Source: Micromussa lordhowensis
Taxonomy: Eukaryota; Cnidaria; Anthozoa; Scleractinia; Lobophylliidae
DNA: 64,000 bases
Reading direction: 5' to 3'
NCBI GenBank assembly: GCA_964020085.1
Contig: OZ026595.1
Coordinates: forward strand, 3,813,314-3,877,313
The notes beneath the pieces are model-generated. The model was given only the letters and a program-made list of their open reading frames with translations, was not told where the DNA came from and made no database searches. Of the stretch, positions 1 through 9,422 are shown one piece after another. Position 1 is the first letter of the stretch, and every line of letters starts with the position of its first letter. The translations under genes and the position numbers were made by a program.

Positions 1-308
1 CGTCTTTTTTGTAAACAATACACGATGGAAAATGATATTTGCCTACCTCCCCACAATAAATCCAAAATGATATTAATAGGTTAAAAACAAACATTTGAGT
101 TGTTTTTGGAAAATGTAAAATCTTACATGACAAACTTGAAAATTTCATTTTCTAATTTCCTCGTGCAACGTATGATTCGATGACTTCTTCACTGATATCC
201 GGTGTTTTACTTTCCAAAGCAAAGAGTACAAAACAAACTTGATAGGGAAGTTCACTCCATGCTAGGAATACAAGCTTGCCGTCAGGCTTTTATATCAACA
301 TTGTTGTG
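1..308 (+). promoter_or_regulatory. TPR-CHAT copy 1 upstream region and non-coding first exon
   Basis: This stretch is conserved upstream of every TPR-CHAT copy (also near 13488, 33667, 53045, 54900 and 56785). It ends at a strong splice donor, TTGTG|GTGAGTA, with the intron starting at 309. No frame opens from here into the large coding exon, so the part before 308 is read as promoter plus 5' UTR exon. I see no clear TATA box. An interferon-response-like GAAAATGAAA lies on the - strand at about 143-152. The transcription start is not visible and the window begins inside this block. Confidence 0.55.
259..308 (+). other. Upstream ORF in the first exon, closed by exon 2
   Basis: An ATG at 259 opens 17 codons in the first exon. 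After splicing 308 to 824 the last codon is completed (TG+T) and is followed at once by TAG, 22 nt before the main ATG. In copy 3 the same stretch carries a 3-bp net insertion that keeps the frame. Such uORFs often lower translation of the main frame. Translation is inferred; only the frame and the splice arithmetic are seen. Confidence 0.4.
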
Positions 309-823
309 GTGAGTACAACTTCTCTTGAATTCATGACTTAATTTTAATTTTTTTACGAGTTTGGCTAGGTAGTGAAAGTATTGCTTGACCAAGGTATAAA
401 TCACTTCAAAGTAGCTGTTGTAAGTTACAAGAGAAATGTTGCCGTGAAGTTTAGGAAAACCCTAAAAACAAAGCGGTAATGAAGAAAACCGTTATGGCAA
501 ATGGGAACATTTTGCACTAACATTTTAGCCATTTGTATGCTAAAGAACGAATTTGGGTATTTGCGGTGACTAGAAAAAATGTGTATGTCTATTTTTATGT
601 TAGATTGATTTAAGGATTATAGGTAGAGAAAGAAAACAAATTAAGACGCAATTTATTTCATTTGTCGTTCACCGTTAACTCTCTGTTTAAGATGCTTATG
701 GACCAGAATAATCAATCCGACTTTGAACGAGGTGGAATTTACTTATGAAAAGCCAAAGTTAATTTGTGCATTCCAACATTTTGTGGTTTGAGTAAATCGA
801 GCCTCATTTGGTTTATTTTTCAG
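309..823 (+). other. 5' UTR intron of TPR-CHAT copy 1
   Basis: The donor is GTGAGTA at 309 and the acceptor is TTTATTTTTCAG ending at 823, giving a 515-bp intron. Copies 2 (13801-14315), 3 (33977-34498) and 4 (57092-57621) have the same sites. The AG is followed directly by the block that holds the main ATG. Confidence 0.6.
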
Positions 824-849
824 TTAGAAGACTTACCAAGGAAAGCGTG

Positions 850-3800
850 ATGAATTACGAAGAAAAAATTATCCAGGCCATCTCTATTAGCTTAGTTGTT
901 GCTTATTTTCTTTTCAACACCGGTCGCACTCTAAAAGCCATCGAGTTATGCAAGGAAAGCTTACTTTTGCTCAGTGACAAAGCGCTGAGTATAGAAAGGC
1001 AGTCACGCCAATTAATTCAAGAAACTAACTATAAAATCATGTTTAAGGCGTTCTCCCGTGTTAGTGATCACAGAAATGCGATAGCGTGCGGCAGGAACCT
1101 TCTCGCCATTTACCGCGAGCGTGTTGATACAGTCCAAGAAGGTGAGCTTAGCATAGCACTGGCACAGATATATCTGAGTCAAAGTATGTATGCTAAGGCA
1201 AAAGAACTTTATGAGAGAGCAATCACTATCATGCAAAAAACAGGTAGCAGGAGAGGAGAAGGAATCGCTTATTACGGCCTAGGAACTGCCTTTCTTTCCC
1301 TCGGTAAATATGTCAAGGCTAAAGAAAATTGTGCGAAATCACTTGGAATCTGCATGGAAACTGGAGACAGAGCAGGAGAAGCATCATGTTATGGAAACCT
1401 AGGAACTGTGTTTCAGTCTCTCGGTGAATATGTTAAGGCTAAAGAATATTATGAAAAAGCACTTGCCATCAGCATGGAAGTTGGCGACAGAGAAAGAGAA
1501 GAAACATGGTATGGAAACCTAGGAACTTTGTTTAAATCTCTCGGTGAATATGCCAAGGCTAAAGAATATTGTGAGAAATCACTTGCGATCAGCATGGAAA
1601 TTGGCGACAGAAAAGGAGAAGCAATACAGTATGGAAACCTAGCAAGTGTGTTTCAGTCTCTCGGTGAATATGTCAAGGCTAAAGAATATTATGAAAAAGC
1701 ACTTGCGACTAGCATGGAAGTTGGCGACAGAAAAGGAGAAGCAACATGGTATGGAAACCTAGGCACAGTGTTTCAGTCTCTCGGTGAATATGTCAAGGCT
1801 AAAGAGAATTGTGAGAAATCACTTAAAGTCAACATCGAAACTGGAGACAGAGCAGGAAAAGCATCATGTTATCGAAACCTAGGAAGTGTGTTTCAGTCTC
1901 TCGGTGAATATGTCAAGGCTAAAGAATATTATGAAAAAGCACTTGCGATCAGCATGGAAGTTAACGACAGAGAAAGAGAAGCAACATGGTATGGAAACCT
2001 AGGAACTTTGTTTAAATCTCTCGGTGAATATGCCAAGGCTAAAGAATATTGTGAGAAATCACTTGCGATCAGCATGGAAATTGGCGACAGAAAAGGAGAA
2101 GCAAGACAGTATGGAAACCTAGGAAGTGTGTTTAAGTCTCTCGGTGAATATGTCAAGGCTAAAGAATATAACGAAAAAGCACTTGCAATCAGCCTTCTAA
2201 TTGGCGACAGAGCGTATGAAGAAACATGTCATGGAAATCTAGGAACAGTGTTTAAGTCTCTCGGTGAATATGTCAAGGCTAAAGAATATCATGAAAAAGC
2301 ACTCGCCATCAGCATGGAAATAGGTAACAGAGCGAAAGAAGGAAGATGCTATGAAAACCTAGGAAATGTGTCTCTTGCTCTCGGTGAATATGTCAAGGTT
2401 AAAGAATGTTATGAAAAAGCAATTGCGATCAGCATGGAAATTGGCGATAAACAAATAGAAACACATTGTTACCGAACGAAAGGGCAATTTCATAAAAGCC
2501 TTGGTGATAAAGATAAAGCTAAAGCCTGCGTTGAGAAAGCACTTGCGATTGCAGTTGAAATTGGTGACAGAGAAGGAGAAGCATCAAGTTATCTCAGCCT
2601 TGGGCAAGTGTTTGAATCTCGCGGCGATCATGACGTGGCCGAAGCATATCTCCAGAAGGCACTGTCAATAAGTGAAAATATTGGAAACGCTGAAATTGAG
2701 TTTCATTGCTATTGTGTTCTTACATTGACGAAGTTATCACAAAAGAACTTTCAGGAAGCTCTTTCCCTTTTATTTCGAAGTATTAATAAATCCGAAAAAA
2801 TGCGCGGTTTTCTTCAAGACAGCGATCAAATGAAGATATCCTTTGGAGACAGGCATGTTTTTCCCTATCAGCAGCTCAGTTTATTGTTTAGTTCTGGTGG
2901 AAATCCTAAGTTTGCTCTCTATGTTACAGAGCTTGGACGGGCTAGAGCCCTAGCAGACTTGATGGCAACTCAGTACTGTACTGAAAATCGTATATCGGCT
3001 GACCCGCAATCATGGACTGAATATGTCATGAAGAAAGAAAGTAACTGTACTTGTCTATACATTTCTTATTTTGATGATACTGTGTTTCTGTGGATTCTCA
3101 AGACAAGCGGAGTCATTCAGTTCCGAAAACTTGAAGTGGACAAAAAGACTCTTCACACCAGATTAGCAGAGGTAGCTAGAAATTTGGATGAATTTTTTGC
3201 TATCATGGCTCAAAGCTTCCAGAACTTTGGTATTTTACCCGATGAGGATTGCGAAGATCGATCCTTGAATGACAATAACATTGAATCAAATCCTGAATCT
3301 TGTGAGGAAGAGAGCCTCGCAACTTTGCGACAAGGTAAGCCTGGGAATGCAAATGATCCGGAACCGAGTCTAACATTGTTCTACGAACTGCTCGTGAATC
3401 CTGTATCCGATTTACTTGACGAGCCTGAAATCATCATTGTTCCTGATCGCAACCTATACCGTGTTCCATTTCCAGCTTTACTCGATGAAAGTGGGCAATT
3501 TTTATCGGAGCGCTTCAGAAGCCGCGTGGTTCCTTCTTTGTCGACTCTGAAGCTCATCCAGGACAGTCCTGCAGACTATCACAGTCAGACTGGTGCTCTG
3601 GTAGTGGGTGACCCTGATGTTGGTGTGGTGATTTACAGGGGAAGTGTCAATAGAAAGTTCGTACCATTGCCTGGTGCAAGAAAGGAAGCAGAGATGATCG
3701 CGCGTCGGCTGGGCGTTAACCCTTTGTTAGGACAGGACGCAACTAAGCAAGCGGTACTTGAGAAGCTGAATTCAGTGAGTCTGATACATATTGCTGCACA

Positions 3801-4230
3801 TGGCAATGCTGAGAGAGGAGAAATTGCTCTTTCCCCTCAACGTTCCACTACTGGAATTCCACGAGAAGACGACTACCTTTTGAAAATGTCCGACATTTCA
3901 AAAGTTCAAGTGCGAGCTAAACTGGTGGTACTAAGTTGTTGTCACAGTGGCCGTGGACAAATTAGAGCTGAGGGAGTTGTTGGAATCGCTCGCGCGTTCC
4001 TAGGATCCGGTGCACGCTCAGTGTTGGTGGCACTGTGGGCTCTAGACGACACTGCTACAAAGAAGTTGATGAGTCGCTTTTACGAGCACCTTGTTCGTGG
4101 AGAAAGTGCCAGTGTATCTCTTCACGCGGCCATGAAGTGGATGAGAGATCACGGCTTTATCAAAGCTTCCAGGTGGGCACCGTTTATGCTGATTGGAGAT
4201 GACGTGACATTTGCTTTTGAAAAATACTGA
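850..4230 (+). CDS. TPR-CHAT protein copy 1 (TTC28-like caspase-fold peptidase candidate)
   Basis: Single large exon, 1126 aa from the ATG at 850. This ATG has a purine at -3 and is the first in frame after the acceptor at 823; the open frame before it is intronic. Residues 1-137 are degenerate helical repeats, 138-618 are twelve 40-residue TPR units of the type GNLGTVFQSLGEYVKAKEYY, 619-835 are a linker with an acidic patch (DEDCEDRSLNDNN), and about 838-1126 form a CHAT domain. The expected catalytic pair is present: His984 in HIAAHG and Cys1031 in VVLSCCHSG. CHAT domains belong to the caspase/separase clan; the TPR part usually binds partners or senses ligands. No signal peptide or membrane segment is visible, so it is probably cytosolic. 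The closest animal family I know is TTC28. Substrate and role are unknown. Confidence 0.9.
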   Translation: MNYEEKIIQAISISLVVAYFLFNTGRTLKAIELCKESLLLLSDKALSIERQSRQLIQETNYKIMFKAFSRVSDHRNAIACGRNLLAIYRERVDTVQEGELSIALAQIYLSQSMYAKAKELYERAITIMQKTGSRRGEGIAYYGLGTAFLSLGKYVKAKENCAKSLGICMETGDRAGEASCYGNLGTVFQSLGEYVKAKEYYEKALAISMEVGDREREETWYGNLGTLFKSLGEYAKAKEYCEKSLAISMEIGDRKGEAIQYGNLASVFQSLGEYVKAKEYYEKALATSMEVGDRKGEATWYGNLGTVFQSLGEYVKAKENCEKSLKVNIETGDRAGKASCYRNLGSVFQSLGEYVKAKEYYEKALAISMEVNDREREATWYGNLGTLFKSLGEYAKAKEYCEKSLAISMEIGDRKGEARQYGNLGSVFKSLGEYVKAKEYNEKALAISLLIGDRAYEETCHGNLGTVFKSLGEYVKAKEYHEKALAISMEIGNRAKEGRCYENLGNVSLALGEYVKVKECYEKAIAISMEIGDKQIETHCYRTKGQFHKSLGDKDKAKACVEKALAIAVEIGDREGEASSYLSLGQVFESRGDHDVAEAYLQKALSISENIGNAEIEFHCYCVLTLTKLSQKNFQEALSLLFRSINKSEKMRGFLQDSDQMKISFGDRHVFPYQQLSLLFSSGGNPKFALYVTELGRARALADLMATQYCTENRISADPQSWTEYVMKKESNCTCLYISYFDDTVFLWILKTSGVIQFRKLEVDKKTLHTRLAEVARNLDEFFAIMAQSFQNFGILPDEDCEDRSLNDNNIESNPESCEEESLATLRQGKPGNANDPEPSLTLFYELLVNPVSDLLDEPEIIIVPDRNLYRVPFPALLDESGQFLSERFRSRVVPSLSTLKLIQDSPADYHSQTGALVVGDPDVGVVIYRGSVNRKFVPLPGARKEAEMIARRLGVNPLLGQDATKQAVLEKLNSVSLIHIAAHGNAERGEIALSPQRSTTGIPREDDYLLKMSDISKVQVRAKLVVLSCCHSGRGQIRAEGVVGIARAFLGSGARSVLVALWALDDTATKKLMSRFYEHLVRGESASVSLHAAMKWMRDHGFIKASRWAPFMLIGDDVTFAFEKY
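1261..2703 (+). repeat. 120-bp tandem coding repeats (12 TPR units), copy 1
   Basis: Twelve 120-bp units encode the 40-residue TPR repeat. There is a higher-order 480-bp period: the unit with the distinctive KSLGEYAKAKEYCEKSL occurs at about 1510 and again 480 bp later. Copy 3 has nine units, so the array expands or contracts in whole units and stays in frame. This is coding repeat, not satellite DNA. Confidence 0.9.
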
Positions 4231-4233
4231 AAG

Positions 4234-4339
4234 GTATGTTTCTAATAGCGAAAAAATAATTTAGGAATGTTCCTAGTTACTTACCTCTTTGACTTAAAGA
4301 AAAATTGAAAGAACCCTACTTTTCTTCTTTTGTGTTTAG
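4234..4339 (+). other. Short 3' UTR intron after TPR-CHAT copy 1
   Basis: Four nucleotides after the TGA stop lies a canonical donor AAAG|GTATGT at 4234. A pyrimidine-rich acceptor TTCTTTTGTGTTTAG ends at 4339, giving a 106-bp intron. The same pair is present after copies 2 (17731-17836) and 4 (near 61031-61138). In copy 3 the acceptor is deleted. Splicing is predicted, not shown. Confidence 0.5.
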
Positions 4340-4531
4340 AATGGCAAACTCTAGCTGTGCTGTACATAAAGGAGCTACAAAAGTGTATTAACAGATTTTT
4401 AGTTCCAATTATTGAGAAAATCTTTTTACTTAACAAAAGACTTTTTTGTATGGCGATCAGATCCCTTATTCTTGTGATTTATCTACCTCAAGGTCGATAT
4501 AAAGACATAGATTATCATCGCAGATATATAC

Positions 4532-4553
4532 GTATGGGTTATTGACCAAGTGT

Positions 4554-4586
<33 letters not shown>

Positions 4587-4960
4587 TTTTTTGTGTGTTT
4601 ATGGACCGAGACGGAGTCGAGGTCCATAAACACGCAAAAAAAGAACGAGGCCAATATCAAGCCATCTTGACCAAACAAGCTTGGTCAATAAAGGATTTAT
4701 TATATGGCTTTAGGGGAATTTTTCTTGCGGGACAAGGCGGGTAGTCCCGAGCGGGCAAGATGGAGCCATCTTGCCCGCTCGGGACTACCCGCCTTGTCCT
4801 GCAAGAAAAATTCCCCAAAAGACATATAATAAATCCTTTATTGACCAAGCTTGTTTGGTCAAGATGGCTTGATATTGGCCTCGTTCTTTTTTTGGGGTAG
4901 CCAATCACAGCGCAGGATTTGATTCATCTTGCCCGCTCGCGGAGCTAGCCATATAATAAA
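4532..4960. mobile_element. Nested foldback (palindromic) MITE unique to unit 1
   Basis: About 430 bp absent from the matching point in units 2-4. It contains two overlapping palindromes that share an arm. One is centred near 4607, with a tip reading GACCGAGACGGAGTCGAGG. The larger is centred near 4765, with arms of about 125 bp. The flanks repeat ATATATAC, which could be a target duplication. No coding capacity. Such foldbacks need a transposase from elsewhere. Confidence 0.75.
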
Positions 4961-4968
4961 CATATATA

Positions 4969-5082
4969 CAGCTGTGTAATTAAAGCCTGCAAAAACTTCA
5001 GGCCTAAACGGGATTCGAACCCACGACCTCTGCGATACCGGGCATGGGCCTGAATTTTTTTCAGGCTTTAATTTTACAGCTG
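4969..5082. repeat. Inverted-repeat element with tRNA-like B box, unit 1
   Basis: The ends are imperfect inverted repeats, CAGCTGTGTAATTAAAGCC on the left and GGCTTTAATTTTACAGCTG on the right. Between them the - strand reads GTGGGTTCGAATCCC, an RNA polymerase III B-box-like sequence. No full tRNA cloverleaf is visible, so this is a tRNA-derived repeat, not a tRNA gene. Unit 1 has lost about 16 bp of the middle compared with unit 2. Confidence 0.6.
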
Positions 5083-6679
5083 CTTAGGTTGTGTACATAA
5101 CTGCGATGATCATCTGTGTCTTCATATCTTTCTCCGTAGTTCAAACATATGATGTTCCGTATATTCATTTGTCAAATTCGGTACTTACGCTTAAAAGGTT
5201 AGTGTTCTCTTGACATTGCCTGGTACAAGAAAGGAAGAGATGATACGACGCATAAGTCTTCACTACTAAGAAACAAAGTGTATTCATCTACGAATAAACT
5301 ACGACAATGAACACTGTTCAAGCTTGACTTTTGTTTATCTTTTTTTTTTTCAGGCTTTAATCTTTGCAAAAGAGAAATTAATGTTAAGCAATGGTTAAGA
5401 GAGTTTAAGATAATATCTTCAAATTGTTCTTTTTTAGTGTTATAGGAAACAAAGACCTCGTCAATGCAGTACTCCTTAGAAACAACTGAAAATCAAGAAA
5501 TCAGCCAAGAAACTTTTGCAAGGACAGTGTAAATAGTAAAGACAACTTTGCTTTGATTATCTTTCATCGCCATTTTCTAATACAAGTACAACTGTTTTTG
5601 TTTTTTCTCAAAAGCAGTAGAGAAACGGACGTTTCTTTATTGTTGCTGTGGTTGGAAATTGATTTTTTTAAACATTGTTTTAATCAAACATAATTAGAAA
5701 TATCTTGTAAGAAGGCTAGCGTGTTTCAAGCGACTTTGTAAGTTAAAATTGATGGGAAGTTTCTTCCATGGGGAGGGGGGAGGAGTGCTTATGTGACAGG
5801 GGCAGGGAGGGTTGTGAGTTGTGAATTCGTTTCAACACCATTTTCTCAGCTACAATGGAATCTTTTTTGGGGTTGTTAAAATTTTGCCATACTGTGTTAG
5901 TGGTTTAAATCGACCAGGCAGCAGGAGTTTCTACAACATCTTCACAGAGTAAAGCCTTGGATGACATTATCGTCATGAAAGTCATTATAGTTCTTATTTT
6001 CCTGTTTTAGAAGTTGTATCTTTCAGGGTTAAATTTGTAAAGCCTGAGCCACACCCGGGGTGTTTTCGACAAGCGTCCACGCCCATTTTACGTGTTTATC
6101 TCTCCAAACGAGCCAAGCAACTGGATTGGTTATTAAGAGGATTGGAAAGGTTCATTGTTGTTCAAAATAATTAGTAATAACAATTTTGCCTTTTTTAGGC
6201 TCGGACTTTCTTATAATGTTAACTTGCGCATGAAAAATAGATAGAAATTTTGAATCATTAAAAAATGGAAACGTGTAAGATAAAGTGACATTAATTTAAA
6301 ATAAGTCATCGGAAAAGGGAGAAAAATTCCAAAAAAATTAATCAGTAAAGCCCATTTAAGAAAGAAAGTGTTAATTAGAATTTTGACGGTGTGATTGCAT
6401 TGCTAGCATCAGCTTGATTGTACATATGATTATTGTTTTTGCTTTTTAATTATTTTAGATTGTATCCCATGATATCGACTTATATATTTTTTCTTAATTT
6501 TAACTCATATATTATAATATTTACTTTTACTTTTAATTCATTTTATTTTTGATGGCATACCACACGTCACATATAGCTAAGAGTATAAGACAATAAATTT
6601 CTATTGCATTACATTGCATTGTATTTTTTGTAGTTCGTCCCAGCAAGATTCAAAACTTATAAAGTACATATATTCGTTT
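5083..6679. other. AT-rich non-coding interval, unit 1
   Basis: I see no gene in this 1.6 kb. It is AT-rich 3' flank shared by all units. It contains a pyrimidine/CAGGCTTTAAT motif near 5340, like the tail of the tRNA-derived repeat, and a G-rich tract at about 5767-5812 with several GGG runs that could form a quadruplex. A run of TTGCATTACATTGCATTG occurs near 6601. Confidence 0.5.
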
Positions 6680-7126
6680 GTCTCAGCAAGTAGTCACTTG
6701 AGATTTAGATTGCGACGTTTCGACTGTTTACTGAAAGTCTTCATCGACTGATTACGCTTTACACACTGATTATCCGTTAAAGCACGTTGTGGGCTGTGAT
6801 TGGTGGATTTCCATCCTTACATTTCAGGTGCGAATGTGATCCCTCAGGCGTGCGTTTTTGTTCTGTGGTGTTGTTGTGTATCTTGACCGTGGGTATCCAT
6901 TCCTCCAGAATCTTAATGCTATAGGCTGAAATCTTCCGTAAATAGCCTCTTTGATCGGGAATGCATCACAGTGCGAGTATCGGCCTCGTTCCCAGAGCCA
7001 ATGTTTGTACTTTGATCGAAAATAAATTGTTACCTGTCCTGGTAGACTTACTCTGAAACGGAAGAGGCCTGGGTACGCGCGAGTCGAATATACTGGTTGT
7101 ACTCCTTTATCCATCCCTACATGCAT
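6680..7126 (-). pseudogene. Possible retroelement 3' remnant, unit 1
   Basis: On the - strand a 100-codon open frame (7126-6824) starts MHVGMDKGVQPVYSTR. Its relatives in units 3 and 4 are 136 codons and contain VKEAIYGRFQP. Just beyond it, the - strand reads GATGAAGACTTTCAG followed by GTCGAAACGTC. That pairing resembles the 3' ends of some Penelope-like and other retroelements. The frame differs in length between units, which argues against a conserved gene. Family assignment is a guess. Confidence 0.3.
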
Positions 7127-7264
7127 TTCGCAATTTCACCGCTAAAAAAATTATCATATTGACATGAAATGAAACCTTAGAGAAGCCTCATAGACAGGCT
7201 AAAGTGCATACTGTGAGCTACTGACTTTTCCTCGGTCGGGGCGACAGCGTTCTTCGGTCTCACC

Positions 7265-7489
7265 ATGTATGATTTAAGTGTGGTATCGCGCTTGAAAACT
7301 GCGCGCATACATGTTGTTTTAGGCAGCGGTGAAACTTTCCCAGAAAATTTCACTACAATTCGTCCCGTTTGGAGACTTTCGGAATTTTTGATTGAATGGA
7401 AAACGCGAGAGTGTCAAATCTTGTTCTGTGGTATTTCTCTGCGTGTATGGTTACCAGGCATTTTGTTCGTAATCTGCGGCGAGTCGTGA
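7265..7489 (+). other. Short open frame of unknown status, unit 1
   Basis: A 74-codon frame beginning MYDLSVVSRLKTARI, kept almost unchanged in unit 3 (40206-40430) and at the window end (63780 on). In unit 2 it is cut by a MITE. I recognise no domain. The high conservation may only reflect recent duplication, so coding status is open. Confidence 0.25.
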
Positions 7490-7824
7490 AAATCAGGCGC
7501 AACGCTTTTTGGCACGGACCCTACTGCACAGCCTGCCTTGCTTCAAGACATTGTGTTTGCTTTCTAAAACGCGAATAAACTGTTTAATGTAATCCTGATA
7601 TGACAATTGTTAATCCATGTGGGATAAATTTTTAATACAACATTGCGATTGCGGGTTGATTTTCAACGCGACACGAAGAAAGTCCAAAAAAGAAGATCGG
7701 TTCGAACTACGTAGCGTTAGAAATCGTCTGTGCGAAAGAAATTTTAATGAGAGTCTTGATGTTGGGTTGAAAAGATGTCTGCTAATGGCGGTTTGTGTGG
7801 GACTCGGTGGAATACTGAAACGAG

Positions 7825-8209
7825 TCACGCGCAGCCCGTTATCTCTTTACATATGACTCGCGTGTTTCGATCCACAGTGCATTGTACGCGAAAGCTGCGT
7901 GTACTGCAGTCTTCAGCAAATTCAATCGGACTGTCCATAAGTGGATAATCATAATCGTAAAACAAAGTATGTTTCTCAGGTTCGTCAGGCGGCAAAGTGC
8001 CAAGAAATCCAAACTCTTTCAGCTTCATACTTGACGTCATTTCCTGTTTTTCTTCCCGCTCTTTGGATTGATCAATTCTTATGTTTACCCGCTTGACAAT
8101 CAGCGTTATTCCATATATGGATATGTCCGAGGGTACCTGGACACTAACAGGACCAGGAATTGAAGTGATGTCTTGGAAGGAGATACTGAACAAGTCCTGC
8201 ATGATGTAA
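7825..8209 (-). CDS. Partner gene terminal exon D, unit 1 (unknown protein)
   Basis: Read on the - strand, a strong acceptor TTTTTTCTGCAG precedes 8209 and the frame runs 8202 (ATG) to the TGA at 7825, 125 codons from MQDLFSISFQ. Recognisable blocks are SIPGPVSVQVPSDISIYG, GFLGTLPPDEPEK and FYDYDYPLMDSP. No known domain is recognised, and no membrane segment lies in the exon itself. The unit 3 copy differs by an in-frame 3-bp deletion, which hints at coding constraint; the unit 2 copy has a stop. An upstream exon near 8325-8500 can be joined in phase (donor CGCA|GTAAC on the - strand) but looks low-complexity and Cys-rich. Whether exons A, B and D form one gene is unproven. Confidence 0.45.
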
Positions 8210-8461
8210 CTGCAGAAAAAACAACAACTCGTGAGAATAATGATAAGAACCGGTATATACGTAGGATCTGACCTGATCAACCAAAATAACAAATTTAATT
8301 AGGTAAGGCTGATGTGTGTTACTGCGAAGAAAACTGAACGCAGCAACGACATGATGGAGTCCAAACTGAAAGCCACAATGAAAACCGTGGACAGTTGCTT
8401 CGACCTTTGAGTCTCGTCAGCACGGTGCAGCAGCAAAAAGTAGTATAGAGCAACCAGCAAG

Positions 8462-8640
8462 CCATTTGCGAGTTGACTTTTGCCTGCGTCAAAACGAGTC
8501 TTCGTGGGGAAATCCGTTCATACGAAAATGTTTTTCCTACAGGTTCATTTTCATGTACAACAAACTCATTTTCATATGAAAGGTTTTGCGGGAGGGCTCG
8601 TTTTGGGACAGAAATGCACATGGTAATGATCTCAGATGAA
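8462..8640. repeat. MITE-like repeat with CAAAACGAG ends, unit 1
   Basis: The block carries CAAAACGAG near its left side and the inverse CTCGTTTTG near its right side. The inside holds short CATTTTCAT/ATGAAAATG palindromes. The same block is in units 2 (about 22737-22870) and 3 (about 41405-41580), and a diverged relative is at 26110-26245 within the DIRS A insertion. The element is non-coding; the open frames across it are incidental. Confidence 0.45.
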
Positions 8641-8866
8641 ACTCAGATCCAAAAGTTTGCGGATTGGCCAGCTGCACGTGCACAAAGCGTGACTATGGCT
8701 GTGACTATGACTAATAGCCAAAGAATCTGGAATCTTATGTCAAAGAAGAGCCTATCAACGGTACAAATTAACCCAAACAAGCTGCATGTCCATCTATGGC
8801 GAGAAAACTTTGTATGTTAGGAGAAATAAATCACGCAGAGACAGATTATATACTGGATGATAGTTC

Positions 8867-8926
8867 ATTTAAGAAATAGAAAACATGTACCGTATTTCTG
8901 CCAAGTTATAGAAACACGAGTGGAAG

Positions 8927-8957
<31 letters not shown>

Positions 8958-8990
8958 GAACCGCAGGCGAGTGTTTCCATTGCCTTCGTG
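8867..8990. repeat. Half copy of an AAGAAATAG foldback element, unit 1
   Basis: The sequence from AAGAAATAGAAAACATGTAC to the GCAGGCGAGTG tip matches the left arm of the complete palindrome at 13008-13198. The right arm is replaced by other sequence. Matching half copies lie at about 23126-23235 and 41797-41910. Confidence 0.6.
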
Positions 8991-9132
8991 GACATTTCTC
9001 TTCGCGCCAACGCAATTTTTTCATGTCCGAGAGTGGACCAAAAAATTCGGCTTTGATGACGTAGAGACCATTGTACATCTCTGATTGGCTGTCCCTTGTC
9101 TTTTAATTTTGTCGCGCAATTATCAGCCAATT

Positions 9133-9422
9133 GCCGGGGTGGCCTCATGGTTAGTGCGCTCGACTCCGGAGCGATAGCTCCGGGTTCGAGCCCTGGCCTG
9201 GGACATTGTGTTGTGTTCTTGGGCAAGACACTTTACTCTCACGGTGCCTCTCTCCACCAAGGTGTATAAATGAGTACCGGCGAATTTAATGCTGGGGGTA
9301 ACCTTGCGATGGACTAGCATCCCATCCAGGGGGGAGTCGAAATACTTCTAGTCGCTTCATGCTACTGAAACCGGGATAAGCTCCGGCCTGATGAGCCACT
9401 AGGCTCGTATGCAGACTTTTTT
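9133..9422 (+). repeat. tRNA-derived SINE, unit 1
   Basis: The head starts with a tRNA-like A box (GGCCTCATGGTTAGTGCG) and a B box (GGGTTCGAGCCC). The body contains TTGGGCAAGACACTTTA, similar to the conserved core of some SINE families, and a tail that ends before a short T run. Copies lie at 23389-23650 (with an internal deletion) and 42061-42352. It would have been mobilised by a LINE; none is visible here. Confidence 0.75.

Noticed and set aside
808..849. Start of TPR-CHAT copy 1 at the TTG at 808
   Set aside because: This part crosses the splice acceptor at 823 and lacks an ATG; the first usable start is 850.
1929..2156. Antisense frames across the TPR exons
   Set aside because: They are mirror frames of the repeat and recur with it in each paralog.
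1261..2703. Regular 120-bp repeats as a CRISPR array or satellite
   Set aside because: The repeats are in frame, encode a clear TPR motif and have no spacer structure.
850..4230. Bacterial TPR-CHAT defence operon or contamination
   Set aside because: Introns in the UTRs, SINEs, DIRS elements and large AT-rich non-coding stretches show a eukaryotic genome; no operon structure is present.
8473..8820. 115-codon + strand frame (MTFACVKTSL...) as a gene
   Set aside because: It runs across a MITE-like repeat and out the other side; units differ in its length.
9133..9205. tRNA gene
   Set aside because: The tRNA-like head continues into a SINE body and the acceptor stem does not pair.
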